Shown in pieces: positions 1 to 11,012 of a stretch of DNA of 64,000 nucleotides; within the stretch, counting starts at the first letter, position 1; the number at the start of each line of letters is the position of its first letter. This stretch comes from Myrica gale. Its lineage: Eukaryota; Streptophyta; Magnoliopsida; Fagales; Myricaceae. The notes below the pieces were generated by a model. That model did not search any database. It was not told the DNA's origin and saw only the letters and a program-made list of their open reading frames with translations. Both the position numbers and the translations under genes were made by a program. Where the stretch lies: assembly GCA_963930655.1 (NCBI GenBank), contig OZ005603.1:23326201-23390200 (forward strand). Reading direction: 5' to 3'.

Positions 1-639
1 TCTCGTTTTAACTTTAGTTCTATATGCACGAACATGCCCCCCGATTGAACGAGTATTTGTGACCATCTTCTATGAATACAAGGTGTTTGATGTAATGTTG
101 ACTGCACGCAGTGAGCTGCATGTTTAATAGTTCGAAGCAAATTTGTCAGGAAACTGGTTTTTTTGTTTCACAAATGTTTGGGGATACGTGGAACTGTACC
201 TCTCCCCTGTAGAAATCACACTTTTCAATTTGTTTCACTTAGATTTCAGAGGGACCCTTGTCTTTGACATGGAGTTCAATAGGGAGGAGTCTAGAGCTTG
301 GTCATGACTGTTTTCAATCTATTAGCGTTAAAAAAATTTTACTGAATAGCATTGTGATAGCCTATCTACTAGATTAACTTTGATTAGCACTAAATATGGT
401 GTTAAAAATGGTCAAATGACTAATAGCAGGCTCTAATATAGCAATTAGCACTTGCAGTATTCATCGGCCTCTGTCTCGGTGGCCTCTCTCTTAGTTTTTG
501 CTTAATTTTCGGAGATTCTAGTACATCCTCGCATGCTTCACTCGTTAAAACTGTTGCTTTCTTTTCCTTTTGGATCTTTTTTAAATCTTGTCACAGGATC
601 CACAGAATAGAATAATTTTGGTCCGTTGTCGTTTTCCAG
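1..639 (+). other. Intron of the thioredoxin-like gene (upstream exons outside window)
   Basis: AT-rich, T-rich sequence without a convincing coding segment, ending in a pyrimidine tract and AG at 638-639 directly before the thioredoxin-like exon. I read it as the last intron of that gene, with the earlier exons left of the window. No other feature was recognised in it. Confidence 0.6.
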
Positions 640-859
640 GTGCCGTATTTGTGGCCAGATCCTTCCCTCATTCTGCAAGCTGAGTAACAACTTCCCAAAG
701 CTTTCTTTCATATATGCAGATATCGATGAATGCCCAGAAACTACTCAGCACATTCGTTATACACCTACCTTTCATTTTTACCGGGATGGTGAGAAGGTAG
801 ATGAGATGTTTGGTGCTGGAGAAGAGCGGCTACATGATCGATTGTGGTTGCACTCCTGA
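640..859 (+). CDS. Thioredoxin-like protein 3-3 type, last exon (partial gene)
   Basis: The exon starts after a TTTTCCAG acceptor in phase 2. The first base G would complete a Trp codon, giving the active-site pattern W-C-R-I-C, followed by 72 residues to TGA at 857-859. Visible thioredoxin-fold landmarks are the redox CxxC at the exon start, the segment FIYADIDECPET, and the cis-proline region RYTPTFHFYRDGEKVDE. The C-terminus AGEERLHDRLWLHS matches, from memory, plant thioredoxin-like 3-3 proteins, which are small proteins thought to catalyse dithiol-disulfide exchange. The N-terminal part of the fold must lie on exons left of the window. An open frame running a few codons upstream of 640 is intron read-through, not a start. 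The family call is strong; the exact physiological partner is unknown. Confidence 0.85.
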
Positions 860-1866
860 ATATGTCTCTGGATTAACATACAGTATTAAGGTATGGAGAA
901 AATTTCATGCAACTGTTCTGTATGTGGTTAGACTAAGCAAGTGTACTTAGCTCAAGGCTATATATAGTAAAGTCCTTTTCTATTGATCTTTTGCCTTTTT
1001 TTTTTCTTTGGGACGACCGAAATATTTGTAAGCAATCCGAGTATCAGTTAAGAGATTTGAACCTTGGTCAACAAATTAGAGTGCATGTCTATTATTTTTT
1101 TTAAAAGAAAATACTCGTCAGGAGTGAACCATCATTGAGTCAGGCTGAAGCCCCTACCGCTTAAACTCAGAATTCCACATGGCATGGAGAGAATCGGAGC
1201 AGAATGGTCTTGCCAAGATTCAAACTTTCATCGGGCATCACCCCTGAGTCTTAACCAAAGTCCACAACCACTAAGCCAACACCACCGGTGGTTGAGCGCA
1301 TATCCACTTATTAACGAAACAACTGTTAGGATCTCTGTTGAAATCTTTTGTAATATATGAATCTCATTTTCAGAATCTCCTTAAAGCAGTAAATTGGGTG
1401 CCAGAAGATTAGATTTTAATTTTGATATTCTAATGGATATGATACAGACAACAGATAGGTTATCAATTTATTGACAAACCCGGTTATGAACTTCATGAAA
1501 ACGCCTTGGAAAGAAGAAACGATATGATACATATCTCCTTATCCAAATATAGATAACAACCAATGTGACAGATAGAAACTTTACCAATCAAAACCAATGA
1601 CATATAAGGGTCCGCATCAACCATGCAGGTTTGTCGCAGAAGCAATACTCGGAGAAAGAAAGGAACCCAAAAAAGTACAAAATGACAGATGCATCAAATG
1701 CTAAATATCCCTATATTCACTTAATACCTCCATTTAAAACATATATCCACTTCTCATTTGATACGTATCCTCAGCACCTGAGGTATGCAATGACGCTTCT
1801 TTATTTTTCCTCTGGAAGCGTAATGATGGCTACGACAATAACCATTTGCAAAACTTGCCTGCTGAA
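860..1866. other. Convergent 3' flanks of the thioredoxin-like and SAM synthetase genes
   Basis: The two genes converge here, so this stretch should hold both 3' UTRs and terminators. Apart from the SINE listed separately I see only AT-rich, non-coding sequence. Open frames at 1631-2091 on the plus strand are antisense to SAM synthetase or its 3' UTR and are not supported. Confidence 0.5.
1090..1293 (-). mobile_element. tRNA-derived SINE
   Basis: Read on the minus strand it starts at 1293. It has a box A-like TTGGCTTAGTGG at 1268-1279 and a box B-like AGTTTGAATCTT at 1215-1226, and it ends in an A-rich tail at 1090-1105. It is flanked by imperfect 11-bp direct repeats at 1079-1089 and 1294-1304 (GAGTGCATGTC against GAGCGCATATC, 9 of 11). 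Length (204 bp), internal pol III boxes, A tail and target duplication together fit a plant SINE. The mutated boxes and duplication indicate an old copy. The family is not identified. Confidence 0.75.
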
Positions 1867-3039
1867 TCAAGCCTTGGGCTTGAGGAGCTTTACAGTCTCC
1901 CATGTGAAATCTGGATCATCACGGCCAAAATGACCATAAGCAGCAGTCTTCTGGTACCTGAAGTTGCCTCCTCTCTTAAGGTCCAGATTGATGGCGATCA
2001 TTCCTGGCCTGAAGTCAAAATTCTCCTTAATAAGAGCCAATATGTCTTTGTCTGGAATCTTCCCTGTCTTGTAGGTGTCCACAAACACTGATAGTGGTTC
2101 CGGCACACCAATTGCATAAGAAACCTGCACAATACAGCGTCGAGCAAACCCTGAAGCCACAACACTCTTTGCTGCCTGCCTAACGACATATGCACCACTT
2201 CGGTCCACCTTGGTTGGATCCTTCCCTGAGAAGGCACCTCCACCATGAGCACCCCACCCACCATAGGTATCGATAATGATCTTCCGGCCAGTAAGTCCTG
2301 CATCTCCATGAGGTCCACCAATGACAAACCGGCCTGAAGGATTGAGGTGGAAAATGGTCTTGTCATCAAGATACTCAGATGGGATAACAGGTTTAATCAC
2401 ATGCTCTTTTAAATCTTTGGCAATCTCCTCATTTGTGACTGTCTCATCATGTTGAGTTGAGATGAGGACAGTGTGCACCCGGAGAGGGACCATGGCTCCA
2501 TTCTCATTCCGATACTCAACAGTCACTTGAGTCTTGCCATCAGGCCTAAGCCATGGGCACGTTTTATTCTTTCTGACCTCAGTGAGCCTGGCACCAAGTT
2601 TGGTGGCAAGGACATGAGTAAGAGGCATGAGCTCAGGCGTTTCATTCGTAGCATAGCCAAACATATGGCCTTGGTCACCAGCTCCAATTTCCTCAGGTTT
2701 CTTGGTAAGGTGGCCATGAACTCCTTGAGCAATGTCGGGGCTCTGTTGCTCAATATTGACTAGAACCTTGCAGTTGTCAGCATCAAGGCCAACATCTGGT
2801 GACACGAACCCAATGCCTCTGCAAGTATCTCTAACTATCTTCTCATAGTCTACTTTAGCCTTGGTTGTGATCTCACCAAAGACCATGACCATGTTAGTCT
2901 TTGTACAGGTCTCGCAGGCAACTTTGCTTTCTGGGTCTTGTTCTAGGCAAGCATCGAGGATGGCATCTGAGACCTGGTCGCAGAGCTTGTCAGGGTGGCC
3001 CTCATTAACTGATTCAGATGTGAAGAGGAAGGTATCCAT
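1867..3039 (-). CDS. SAMS: S-adenosylmethionine synthetase (methionine adenosyltransferase)
   Basis: A 390-residue intronless frame, the usual length for plant cytosolic S-adenosylmethionine synthetases, which make AdoMet from methionine and ATP for methylation, ethylene and polyamine synthesis. The N-terminus [18 protein letters not shown] carries the GHPDK motif (residues 14-18). The ATP-binding signature [12 protein letters not shown] is at 119-130, and the phosphate-binding glycine-rich loop [19 protein letters not shown] is at about 267-285. The C-terminus [13 protein letters not shown] is typical of plants. All three domains are intact and no key residue is missing. One small variation is ATNETPE where many plant paralogues have ATDETPE; bacterial enzymes also have Asn there. 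The start is fixed by the conserved N-terminus and by a predicted leader intron ending 7 bases upstream. Confidence 0.98.
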   Translation of the reverse strand: MDTFLFTSESVNEGHPDKLCDQVSDAILDACLEQDPESKVACETCTKTNMVMVFGEITTKAKVDYEKIVRDTCRGIGFVSPDVGLDADNCKVLVNIEQQSPDIAQGVHGHLTKKPEEIGAGDQGHMFGYATNETPELMPLTHVLATKLGARLTEVRKNKTCPWLRPDGKTQVTVEYRNENGAMVPLRVHTVLISTQHDETVTNEEIAKDLKEHVIKPVIPSEYLDDKTIFHLNPSGRFVIGGPHGDAGLTGRKIIIDTYGGWGAHGGGAFSGKDPTKVDRSGAYVVRQAAKSVVASGFARRCIVQVSYAIGVPEPLSVFVDTYKTGKIPDKDILALIKENFDFRPGMIAINLDLKRGGNFRYQKTAAYGHFGRDDPDFTWETVKLLKPKA

Positions 3040-3046
3040 CTCTTGG

Positions 3047-4731
3047 CTGAGGAAAGAGCTGAGATGTGTTAGTGATCCTCCACCTCATAACAAAGGATGG
3101 AATAATGTTTTTCACTTGTAAGCAACTACATATAGCATACAACATATAGTCTGTGAGGAGAAAAGGGGGAAGAAAAAGCAAAAGGCACTATGCATAGACT
3201 TTCCCACACTCTAGTTAAGAGGCCAACAAACAGATAAATCATTGGCATTAATACCACATAACCAGCATCTTCGCTTCATATACACATAAGATTAGGCGGT
3301 AATGCCAAAGACTACCTAACTTGTATCCCCACACAGAATCTTCTGCAGGAGGACTAAACTTGCCAAGTGACATGATTTATGTAGAATATAACTCTTAGGA
3401 GAATGTTTGGTCCAAATGCAAATCCTATTTTGAGTAACCAATTCCCGTAACAATTATCTGGAATAGCTAAAAGTAAGTCTAGAAGAGGCTAGATGCCCAA
3501 GCAACTTAGTCAGTTGCCTAAGCCCCCTATTAAACGAGGTTCTAAAATAAATAGCATTAGAAGGCCCCAAAATAAAGTCACTAAAAGAAAATCAAAAGGC
3601 CCCGAGGAAATAAAAAATACAAGACGACATTATATTCAATTAATAATAACAAAAACGATTGATTACCATAAGAGTAACAATACTTAAATTATAATTAAGG
3701 GGAAAATATATAATACAATGAGGATCAATAGAGATGTCTTTTACTTTCATGTTGCTCAAGAGGAAAGCTATCTTTCAGACAACAAAGATACGTCTCTTGA
3801 TAATGACCTAACCGAACTGGCTGACCGAAAAAATCCACAATGTATGTTATTATTAACAATACCCATGGCAGCTGTGCTAGTTAAAAGATCTTATTTTCTA
3901 TTGAATGGATCACAACAAAGATTAAATTGATTAATCATATGAATTATAAAATGACAAATTAACAAAAGCATAGTCCAAAAGATTAAGTAATTTTAAATCT
4001 CAAAAGCAAAAATAAATGACTTTAAAAATAATTTGTACTTTTTCCTATTCAACATAAAAAGTATATTCTATTACTCTACGTAAATTAACAAGGCCTTAAC
4101 TAAAATAGCATGACAGGTAACATAACTGACAGTCAATTTGGAGATCTAGAGGCCAATGTCATAGACAAGGCTAATCAAGCAACAAGGTAATAAAGACATG
4201 CAAGTATAATTCCCCTTACAATCCCATATTTCCATTATAAATGTGGATAATTGTAACATTAACGTGTAGTGATAGAAAATAAAACCAGAAACATAAACCC
4301 AAACCGTGTGCTCTTTTACTCCGTTGAAAAATCCAATTTCGAGGTTATCATTCGTTGGAGCAAATGAAACGGGTTCAGCGTAACAATCACACAATAGATC
4401 AAGTGCGATGGAAATTAACAAGACCAAGTTGGACGAAAGCAAACAATAATCTCAAGCACCTCAAATAAAGCGAACATAAATAGACAACCCATTGGTGCAC
4501 AAACAAAAGATCCGATGATATCAGATAAAGTAGAGGAAACAGAGAAAAGAAAACCGGAATGTCGTGTGAATCATATGAATGAATAAAAAAAATGCGGAAC
4601 TCAAAACAATTCATGACATACAAAATTGGAGATAGATCTAGAACGATATAAATTTCGTACTTGACAAAAAAACAGAAAATGTCGCACACTATATATTGAT
4701 GGCGCAGATAGAAAGATAGATAGATACATAC
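3047..4731 (-). other. Predicted 5' leader intron of the SAM synthetase gene
   Basis: On the minus strand, CTTTCCTCAG ends at 3047, seven bases before the ATG: a good acceptor directly upstream of the start. A matching donor GAG|GTATGTATC lies at 4731. In between I see no long coding frame and no start codon conserved with the family. Leader introns are known in plant SAM synthetase genes and can enhance expression. The boundaries are inferred from consensus only and need transcript data. Confidence 0.65.
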
Positions 4732-4949
4732 CTCGAGCTATGTGTAAGTAGGAGAAGGAATTGAACACGTCGAGAAGTGAAAGAGAACGAGAGAGAGAGG
4801 TAGAGGAGGCGAGAGAGTGGTGTGGAAGGCGCAGGGGACAGTTTCGTCTGACTCGCTCCTTTTTCCTTTTTTGGCGTTGGTCTGGGAGCTTTGCTGGGTA
4901 TGGTGTGGCTTTATATCACTCTCCTGCCCGCTCTATTCGGTGATTGCCT
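4732..4949 (-). promoter_or_regulatory. SAM synthetase leader exon and core promoter
   Basis: Reading leftwards, a TATA box (TATAAA on the minus strand, 4910-4915) is followed by a pyrimidine-rich leader (a GA-rich tract on the plus strand at about 4781-4812) that runs to the leader-intron donor at 4731. A transcription start near 4880 would be expected. Open frames on the plus strand here (4761-5215) cross this promoter and are not supported as genes. Confidence 0.6.
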
Positions 4950-6043
4950 CTGGCTCTCTGGTTTCCTTGTTTGCATCAACCACCTGCCCTCGCTCTGCCG
5001 GTTGGAATGTGGACCCCAGTCTCACCAAATTGCACTTTTACGCCTCTTGGAAACAGACGGCTGCGATCAATAGGCCGTACCCAATGAGTGGAGAGAAGAG
5101 AACCGGTTTCCGGAGCTCCACCTTTCCTCCCCATCTGGGCCTTCTCAGATCTTGCTACATTTTGGGGCCCGCCCATGTGCTACTAGGACTCGGAGTGGGG
5201 ACAGGATCCTCCTAAGTCCACACTCCGATCCAGGGACAAGATCTGTGCCCAAAGTTACAGAAGGTTCACATGGACCATGCGATCTGATCTGTCTTGACAG
5301 ACATTGATACAGTAGTTAGTCGTATTGAATTTAATAGATTATCTCTCTTTGAATTTAATACATTGCTCTAAAATATTAGAGAGAATTTGATTTCCATTCT
5401 TTTATGATTATTGCTTTATTATTTCTATATATATATCATTTTGCACGTGTCTTATTTGAGTGGTAAGGAATCAAAGCAACACCAAAATATCTACAAACGA
5501 AAAAAGATGCCGTATTAACTAAGTTGAATCCAATGTGACTTGTTTGTTCGTATCATTTTGTTGTGTGGTTATTTCCCCCTTCCTACTTGCTTAGAAAAAG
5601 AAAAGTAGCTCAACCAGTTAATAGGTTGAGAGACTTGCGGCTTATAAGCTTAACTTTTTCCGTCAAAGGATACTCTTTTGACAATTGGAATGTGTAAACT
5701 CGTTTGTTCGTGCCTTTTTACTGTGTGATTATTTCCTCCATCCCTATTTGCCTTTTTACTGTGTGAATCCTATATGATTACATTGTAAGCAAGAGAATTA
5801 GATTAATGATGAATTTTAAAGGCCTGCCACTGGTCAAAGGCGTAAAGATGTATCTTTTATTCAGAGCTCAACACAATAGTTTTGATATTTTTCCAAAAAT
5901 AATAGCTGATGTGTCAGTACCATGTGTTTTTTTGTCATTTGTTGTCCTTTTTCTTAAGGTTAATTAATGTCTAACTTGCTCGTTATTCGCCTAGTGAGTG
6001 CATGGTGCAACATTAATTGCAGCATAGACAGCATACGTAAGGG
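4950..6043. other. Intergenic region upstream of SAM synthetase
   Basis: Promoter-distal DNA with a GC-richer part to about 5250, including a TGGGCC site-II-like motif at 5136-5141, then AT-rich sequence. No gene or clear element boundary was recognised before the hAT element. Confidence 0.4.
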
Positions 6044-8378
6044 TAGGCCTGTTTAGTGCCACCGGAATTTTCTGGTGGCACCGACACCGGCACTGGGTTG
6101 CCTGTACCACGCTTCACCGGTGCCGGTTTGAAATTTTTGCAAAAACTCGGGGATAGTCACGGGTCCCAATTTACCCGGCACCAGTTTCTCGGGTACTGAG
6201 AAACCGAGATTTTATTTTATTTTTATTTTTTTAAAAAAATTACCACAAAACGACGCAGTTTCTCTTAATAAGAAACTACGTCGTTTCACTTACCCCACCC
6301 CAACCATATTTTCTTCTACACTGTCACCCCCCCACCCACCCGTGGTCGTGCCTCTCTCTCTCTCTTGTGTCTCGACAGATCTCCTCTCCTCTCCTCCCCC
6401 TTGTTTTTTCAAAATCCCCCTCCCCATTTCCTTGTGTTTCGACAGATCTCCTCCCCTCCCCCTCTTGTTTTGTCAAAATCTCCCTCCCCCTTGTTTTGTT
6501 GAAAGTTGTTGGTTTATTTTGTCAGGTACAATGAGCTGTGGACACCGTTGGTTTCTGATCTGACGGTGGCGACGTCAACGCCTCCTATGGTTCTTCCTCC
6601 TCTTGATATCGAATGAGTTTGGTTTTGTCACACTTTGAATTTGGTAAAGCCGCAATTATATATATCTCGGTAAATTTCCGTCTGGTTGTTGAGAAAAGAA
6701 AGTAAAGTAGTCTTCTGACCAACAGAACCCAAATTTACCTACTAAATTAACCTACAGAACCCAAATTCACCAACTAAATTAACTTCGACCTTGTCATATA
6801 ATGTAGAAACTCTGCACAGTGCACACTTCGCAATCTAATTCAGACTACAACTCTTAGCATCCCCATAAGTTGTGCTTGTATAACTTGTAGATGTGACAAC
6901 TTGTAGCATTCTTGCTCTCTATGTTGTTGGTTGGGTTTGTGGGGTTGTGATAACTTGTTGCATTTTTGCTCTCTATGTTGCTGTGATTCTGCTGTTGAGG
7001 AAAAATCTGATTTTGGATTTTGGTACTGCATTTTGTATTTTCAGTTTGTTTTGCTTAATGGTTATATGTTGCTATCAATTCAATTCCTCTGAAAATGATG
7101 TGATGGAAGATATCTTGCTGCAGATAAAATGACAATATTTAGCATTAAACACCAACAATGTATTTCCACTGAGGTTGTTGATTGTCATTTTGCTTAATGG
7201 TTATATGTTGCTATCAGTTCAGTGCAGTGGCGGAAGGAAGGGGTAGCGACCCTGGGCGACTGCTACCCCTCACGCCACCAAAAAAAAAATTACATTATTA
7301 TTTTTTTTTTAAAATAAGTTGGCCTGGGCCCGATACCCTTAAGGCTCAGGCCTAGGCCAACTATATAAATGTTTTATACATAAAAGCCTGGGCCCAAGCC
7401 TTTTTATTTTTTTTAACAAGGCATACCTCTTTGTCAAAGAAAATGTGGCGGTCTGCCTCTTCTTCTTGACTGCTTTAACAATAAGTTAATGTGTCTCATA
7501 GATCTTCTTGACCTTATCAATTACAAGCAAGTACAGTTAAAAGCATTCGACCAACTAAGAAAAAAAATGAAGCGTTTAACCAAGAACCTTTTTCGAGAGC
7601 AATAGGAGCGTAGGACATTTACGTGCTAACTAGTAATTTTGTGCAAGTCAAAGCAAGTACCTAATAGACTTCTCTATTACGCTCCTCCCATTTTTCCCTG
7701 GGGACTAGACATGGACGCATTAATCTCATCTTTCCCATTGACTTATATAGGGAAAGCCCAAGTCCCCAATTATGAAGCTTTTTATAAAAAAAATTGACCA
7801 TTGATAAGGAAACATTCATATTTAGACAATAGTGAGTCCGGATTTGACTACAAAACATGTTTAGTCTGAAAAAATGTATTTCCTTGATATATGATTTCAG
7901 ATTGAATTTTCTTGTGGCCATTGTTATATTATGAGGTTTGTATACAGATCAAGCAGTAAGTAATGAGCCAATCAGTTGCAGTACATAGCACGGTACATGT
8001 ATTGTAATATTTTTAATGCTTTTAGTCTTTATTTTTTTATATTGCAATTGTAAGAAAATTTTTAGCATTATAAAGGGAAAAAAATTATTGTCATTTCGTC
8101 TTTAAAATTCGACCCTCCTGAATTTTGGTCCTGGTTCCGCCACTGGTTCAGTGTCTTTTTTAATATAATTACCCTTTGGGTAGAAACTGTTTAATTTCTT
8201 AATTTGTGTGAAATGCTAAAAAAAAATTCGCTCAATATAAATGTAGGATAACCGCCACCGCTAAGGGCCGATTTTTGCCCTTAACGGTGTAGGTGACAAT
8301 TATTTAAAAATCAGTCTATCCGGTGTAGGTGTCGGTTTTGGCCAAAACCGACACCTATACTAGAGTTGAACAGCCCTA
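6044..8378. mobile_element. Non-autonomous hAT-type transposon (2.3 kb) with a nested insertion
   Basis: Terminal inverted repeats TAGGCCTGTTTAG (left) and, read inwards from the right, TAGGGCTGTTCAAC. The 8-bp flanks CGTAAGGG (6036-6043) and CGGCAGGG (8379-8386) agree at 6 of 8 bases, as expected for an old hAT target duplication. The subterminal regions share CACCGG/GACACCGG-type words and a hairpin-like GGTTTTGGCCAAAACC near the right end. Internally there are CT-rich tandem copies (about 6360-6500) and short direct repeats (about 6893-6990; 7050-7083 against 7190-7223). I find no BED finger or hAT dimerisation domain, so it is not autonomous. Confidence 0.7.
7225..8145. mobile_element. 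Nested hAT (Tip100-like) non-autonomous element
   Basis: The element begins CAGTGGCGGAAG and ends with the complement TTCCGCCACTG. It is flanked by a perfect 8-bp direct repeat GTTCAGTG (7217-7224 and 8146-8153). The TIR resembles the CAGKGGCGGA ends of Tip100-type hAT elements. It is 921 bp, AT-rich and contains no transposase-like frame. It inserted into the larger hAT element, so it is younger, and its exact target duplication agrees with that. Confidence 0.85.
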
Positions 8379-8386
8379 CGGCAGGG

Positions 8387-8919
8387 ACAAATTGCAATGA
8401 AGCATGTAGAGAAGGGTGGGCTGACGGTGGCATATTTTAATGGTCTATTTTCTGGTGCTAGATCTGAGCTGGGCTTCCAAAGTTTTTTTTTTCTTTTGTT
8501 GTTCTTTGTTTTTTTTAGGGTGTTGAGTGGTGATTGTCAACACCAGAAATTTAAACTGTACAAAATGCAGGTTAAGAGGTACAATTTAGTGGGTAGCTAT
8601 TAGAATAAGTGGCTCATATTCTTTACAAAAAAGTGCTAGAATGAAGTCAAGCCATGGGAGCGAAATGGAGCAGAGCACAGTGTCGGGATAATTTAGGATT
8701 TTCTAATTTTTATGTAGTTAGGGTTTATATGATCAGAAACTGAAGCCAAGTCGAAGTCCGAGGGCAGCGTGTATTAGAAAAAGTGACATAATCCCACCAC
8801 CCAAGATACCATGAACATTTCGTAGTTCAGGATTATTCTGCATGATTGAAGTGAAAAGGGAAAGATCAGGGAGCTGTTAAAAGATGGGAGTAGATCTACA
8901 GAAGAAAGAAGAATGGTCC
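8387..8919. other. 3' flank of the DUF4079 gene
   Basis: Contains the presumed 3' UTR and terminator of the minus-strand DUF4079 gene and a short spacer to the hAT element. A plus-strand open frame at 8397-8603 is T-rich and unsupported. Confidence 0.4.
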
Positions 8920-10846
8920 TCAGAAATCAATTTCCACCTCAAATAAAGCAGGCAATGTGGATTGCATGGCCAAGAGAGCAAGGCCGATAATACCAGTCAC
9001 AGCATGGGGACTGCAAACAAACATGTAAAGTTCAGTCTCTGCAGATAACATGAAGATCTAGAGGACTTGTTCAACTTCAAATGGTGCCCTCCTCATCCAA
9101 CTTGCTGACCAGGAATAAAGGAGGAGAGGGGGGGAACAAGACTTGAAGAAAATTAAAATTTGTTGAGATACCTCTCAAAGATGGGTTTGTCTGAAGTGAG
9201 TAGAGAGATTACACCACCAGTTGCTCCAAGAGCAAAGAAGAAAAACATCCCACCTAGAAGCTTGGGGTGCAAGTCTTTGGCGATGGCCTTCTCCTCCTGA
9301 ATCAATCAAAGATAATTGGAATGACATCAAGACAATCCTAATCTACAAAAACAGCACCCATATATTCACATATACACATACATTGCCAAGGAAACTCTTA
9401 CCGCGTCGTCAGAAAAACGTATACGGAAACCTAGATATGTTCCATAGCCACCCATGGCAAAGAGAACTACTGCCTACATGTTCAAGGATCAAACTGCTGG
9501 TAGTTAGATTATATGACTCTAAACCAGAGACTTGACAGTGATCTTTGCATTTAACTTTCGTGGTAAATTTCATGTAGCATAAGATGGAGGAAAACAGAAG
9601 GAAGGAATTATACCATGTTTCCGGGATGACCCCAATGTACAAGCCAGTCGGGAAGATTCCATGACTTGACAAGCTCAGCAAAAGGACCAAACAGAGATCT
9701 CACTGCCTCGGCTGTTATTAATAAATCAATGGTTTCTAAGCTTTTCTCAGGTACAAAAATTTCTTCCGACTCTTAAGAAGTAATATCAGCCTCAGGCAAA
9801 GCTCAAGGCCATAAGTTACTAATCAACTGGCTTATGCAAAATAGTTTCTATTTATGCCTTACAATTAGGGAAATTATGCAGAAGGCCAGCGATCAAATAC
9901 TTTGTGACTACTGAAATTTCAAATGCCCCCAATCCCAAGCCGTCGCAGACTCTGCTGGGGACCATTCCTCTGTTTCATCACTCATGACAAATCAGTTACT
10001 AGTTCGAATCTCTTTCTCTTCCAGCCCCCCCCCCCCCCCTCTCCTTGGTTCCAAAAACTCCAGTTGTTCGTATCTTTAGAAGATAACATGACAAACAGTG
10101 CAAATCCCAGCGACCTAATAATTGTTTTGTTCCCAGCAGAACCTGAAAGTTGAGAACACTGAAGAGGCACCGGCCCACCATTGAAACTTTGGAAGTAGTA
10201 AGGTGAAGATTTTGTCTCAACTAGGACATGCCGCTAAAAGTTGAAGGTACAATTATAAGGGAAATTTCACTGACTGAAGTACTGAGCAGGTTATTTTAAG
10301 GTACTCGATGTAATTCTCAGATACTTAGATAGCAGTCTAGCAGAATGCATTTAACTTTTAAACACTGACATTAATCATACGCTAATTTCTTAAAGGACCA
10401 AAATATTAGCACAACACAGCTTAGCAATTGTGAGGGTCAATGTAGAGATAAGGAAACCCAAGATTCATGGAGTAACAAGGCTGCATACTCTCACAATTCC
10501 TAAGCTGTGTTGTGCTAATACAAAACAGCGCTAAACTAGAAGGAACTTAAGAATTACCGGCAGGAAGAGCAGCCGCAAAGAGCAAAGGCAAAGGAGTGAA
10601 GGAAAACAAGAGGGTCTCACTAGGATTCTCCATTTCCTCTTCTTCTTCCTTTCCTTCTTCTTCGTCAGCTATGTCAACACCTTTAACAGTCTCGTCCTTC
10701 ATTGCCCTGAACTGACTGATGGCTAATGTTCTTCTTCTTGTTTTTGCAACAGCTAACGTGTCAGTATGGATTTTGGAGCAGGTTGGTAAGGAAGGAGGAA
10801 GAGGAAGAGATATACGAAGGGAAGCAGAGGCATTGACCATCGCCAT
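8920..10846 (-). CDS. Plastid DUF4079 family membrane protein (5 exons)
   Basis: Exons on the minus strand: 10846-10558, 9702-9614, 9473-9402, 9296-9172, 9010-8920. They join in frame to 666 nt (221 aa), all with GT-AG introns. The N-terminus (MAMVNASASLRIS..., Ser/Pro/Arg-rich) looks like a chloroplast transit peptide and is followed by a Glu-rich stretch. The mature part carries family landmarks: a first hydrophobic helix (LLFSFTPLPLLFAAALPA), then LPDWLVHWGHPGNM, GGYGTYLGFRIRFSDDA, and LHPKLLGGMFFFFALGATGG with a C-terminal SPHAVTGIIGLALLAMQ. This spacing, with HP and SPHA motifs and about four membrane helices, is that of the cyanobacterial/plastid DUF4079 family (from memory, similar to Arabidopsis At3g61870). 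Its biochemical role is unknown; thylakoid or envelope location is inferred. An in-frame ATG four codons upstream (10858) is possible but less family-like. Confidence 0.88.
10404..10520. repeat. Near-perfect 31-bp-arm inverted repeat (hairpin) in DUF4079 intron 1
   Basis: Arms 10404-10434 and 10490-10520 are complementary at 30 of 31 positions, separated by 55 bases, and pairing continues loosely a few bases into the loop. TA lies at both outer edges, compatible with a 2-bp TA target duplication of a tiny MITE. The geometry is also that of a plant miRNA precursor. The arm sequence does not match any conserved plant miRNA I can recall. Confidence 0.8.
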
Positions 10847-11006
10847 TCGTAGACACAAAGTAGAAAGAAGAAAGATAGTGTAGTTCGTCTATAGGTCTTG
10901 GAGTTTCGTAAAGAGTAACTGGGAAAGTGAAGATAGAAGACGAGGAAGTGGGAAAGGCGAGGAAAGAGACACGCCAACAGGTCCGATACATAGGATTCGT
11001 CTTTCC

Positions 11007-11012
11007 CACGTG
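11007..11012. promoter_or_regulatory. G-box (CACGTG) upstream of the DUF4079 gene
   Basis: A perfect palindromic CACGTG lies about 160 bp upstream of the predicted start, in the expected promoter zone of the minus-strand gene. G-boxes bind bZIP/bHLH factors such as HY5 and PIFs and are frequent in light-regulated photosynthesis genes. Function here is inferred from position only. Confidence 0.5.

Noticed and set aside
1998-3121. Other-frame open frames over the SAM synthetase gene
   Set aside because: Shadows of a highly conserved coding sequence; no domain or independent signal.
4761-5215. Plus-strand open frame of 132 codons
   Set aside because: Runs through the SAM synthetase leader and TATA region on the opposite strand and has no recognisable domain.
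10026-10040. Poly-C run in DUF4079 intron 1
   Set aside because: Simple homopolymer in an intron; open frames across it change with run length.
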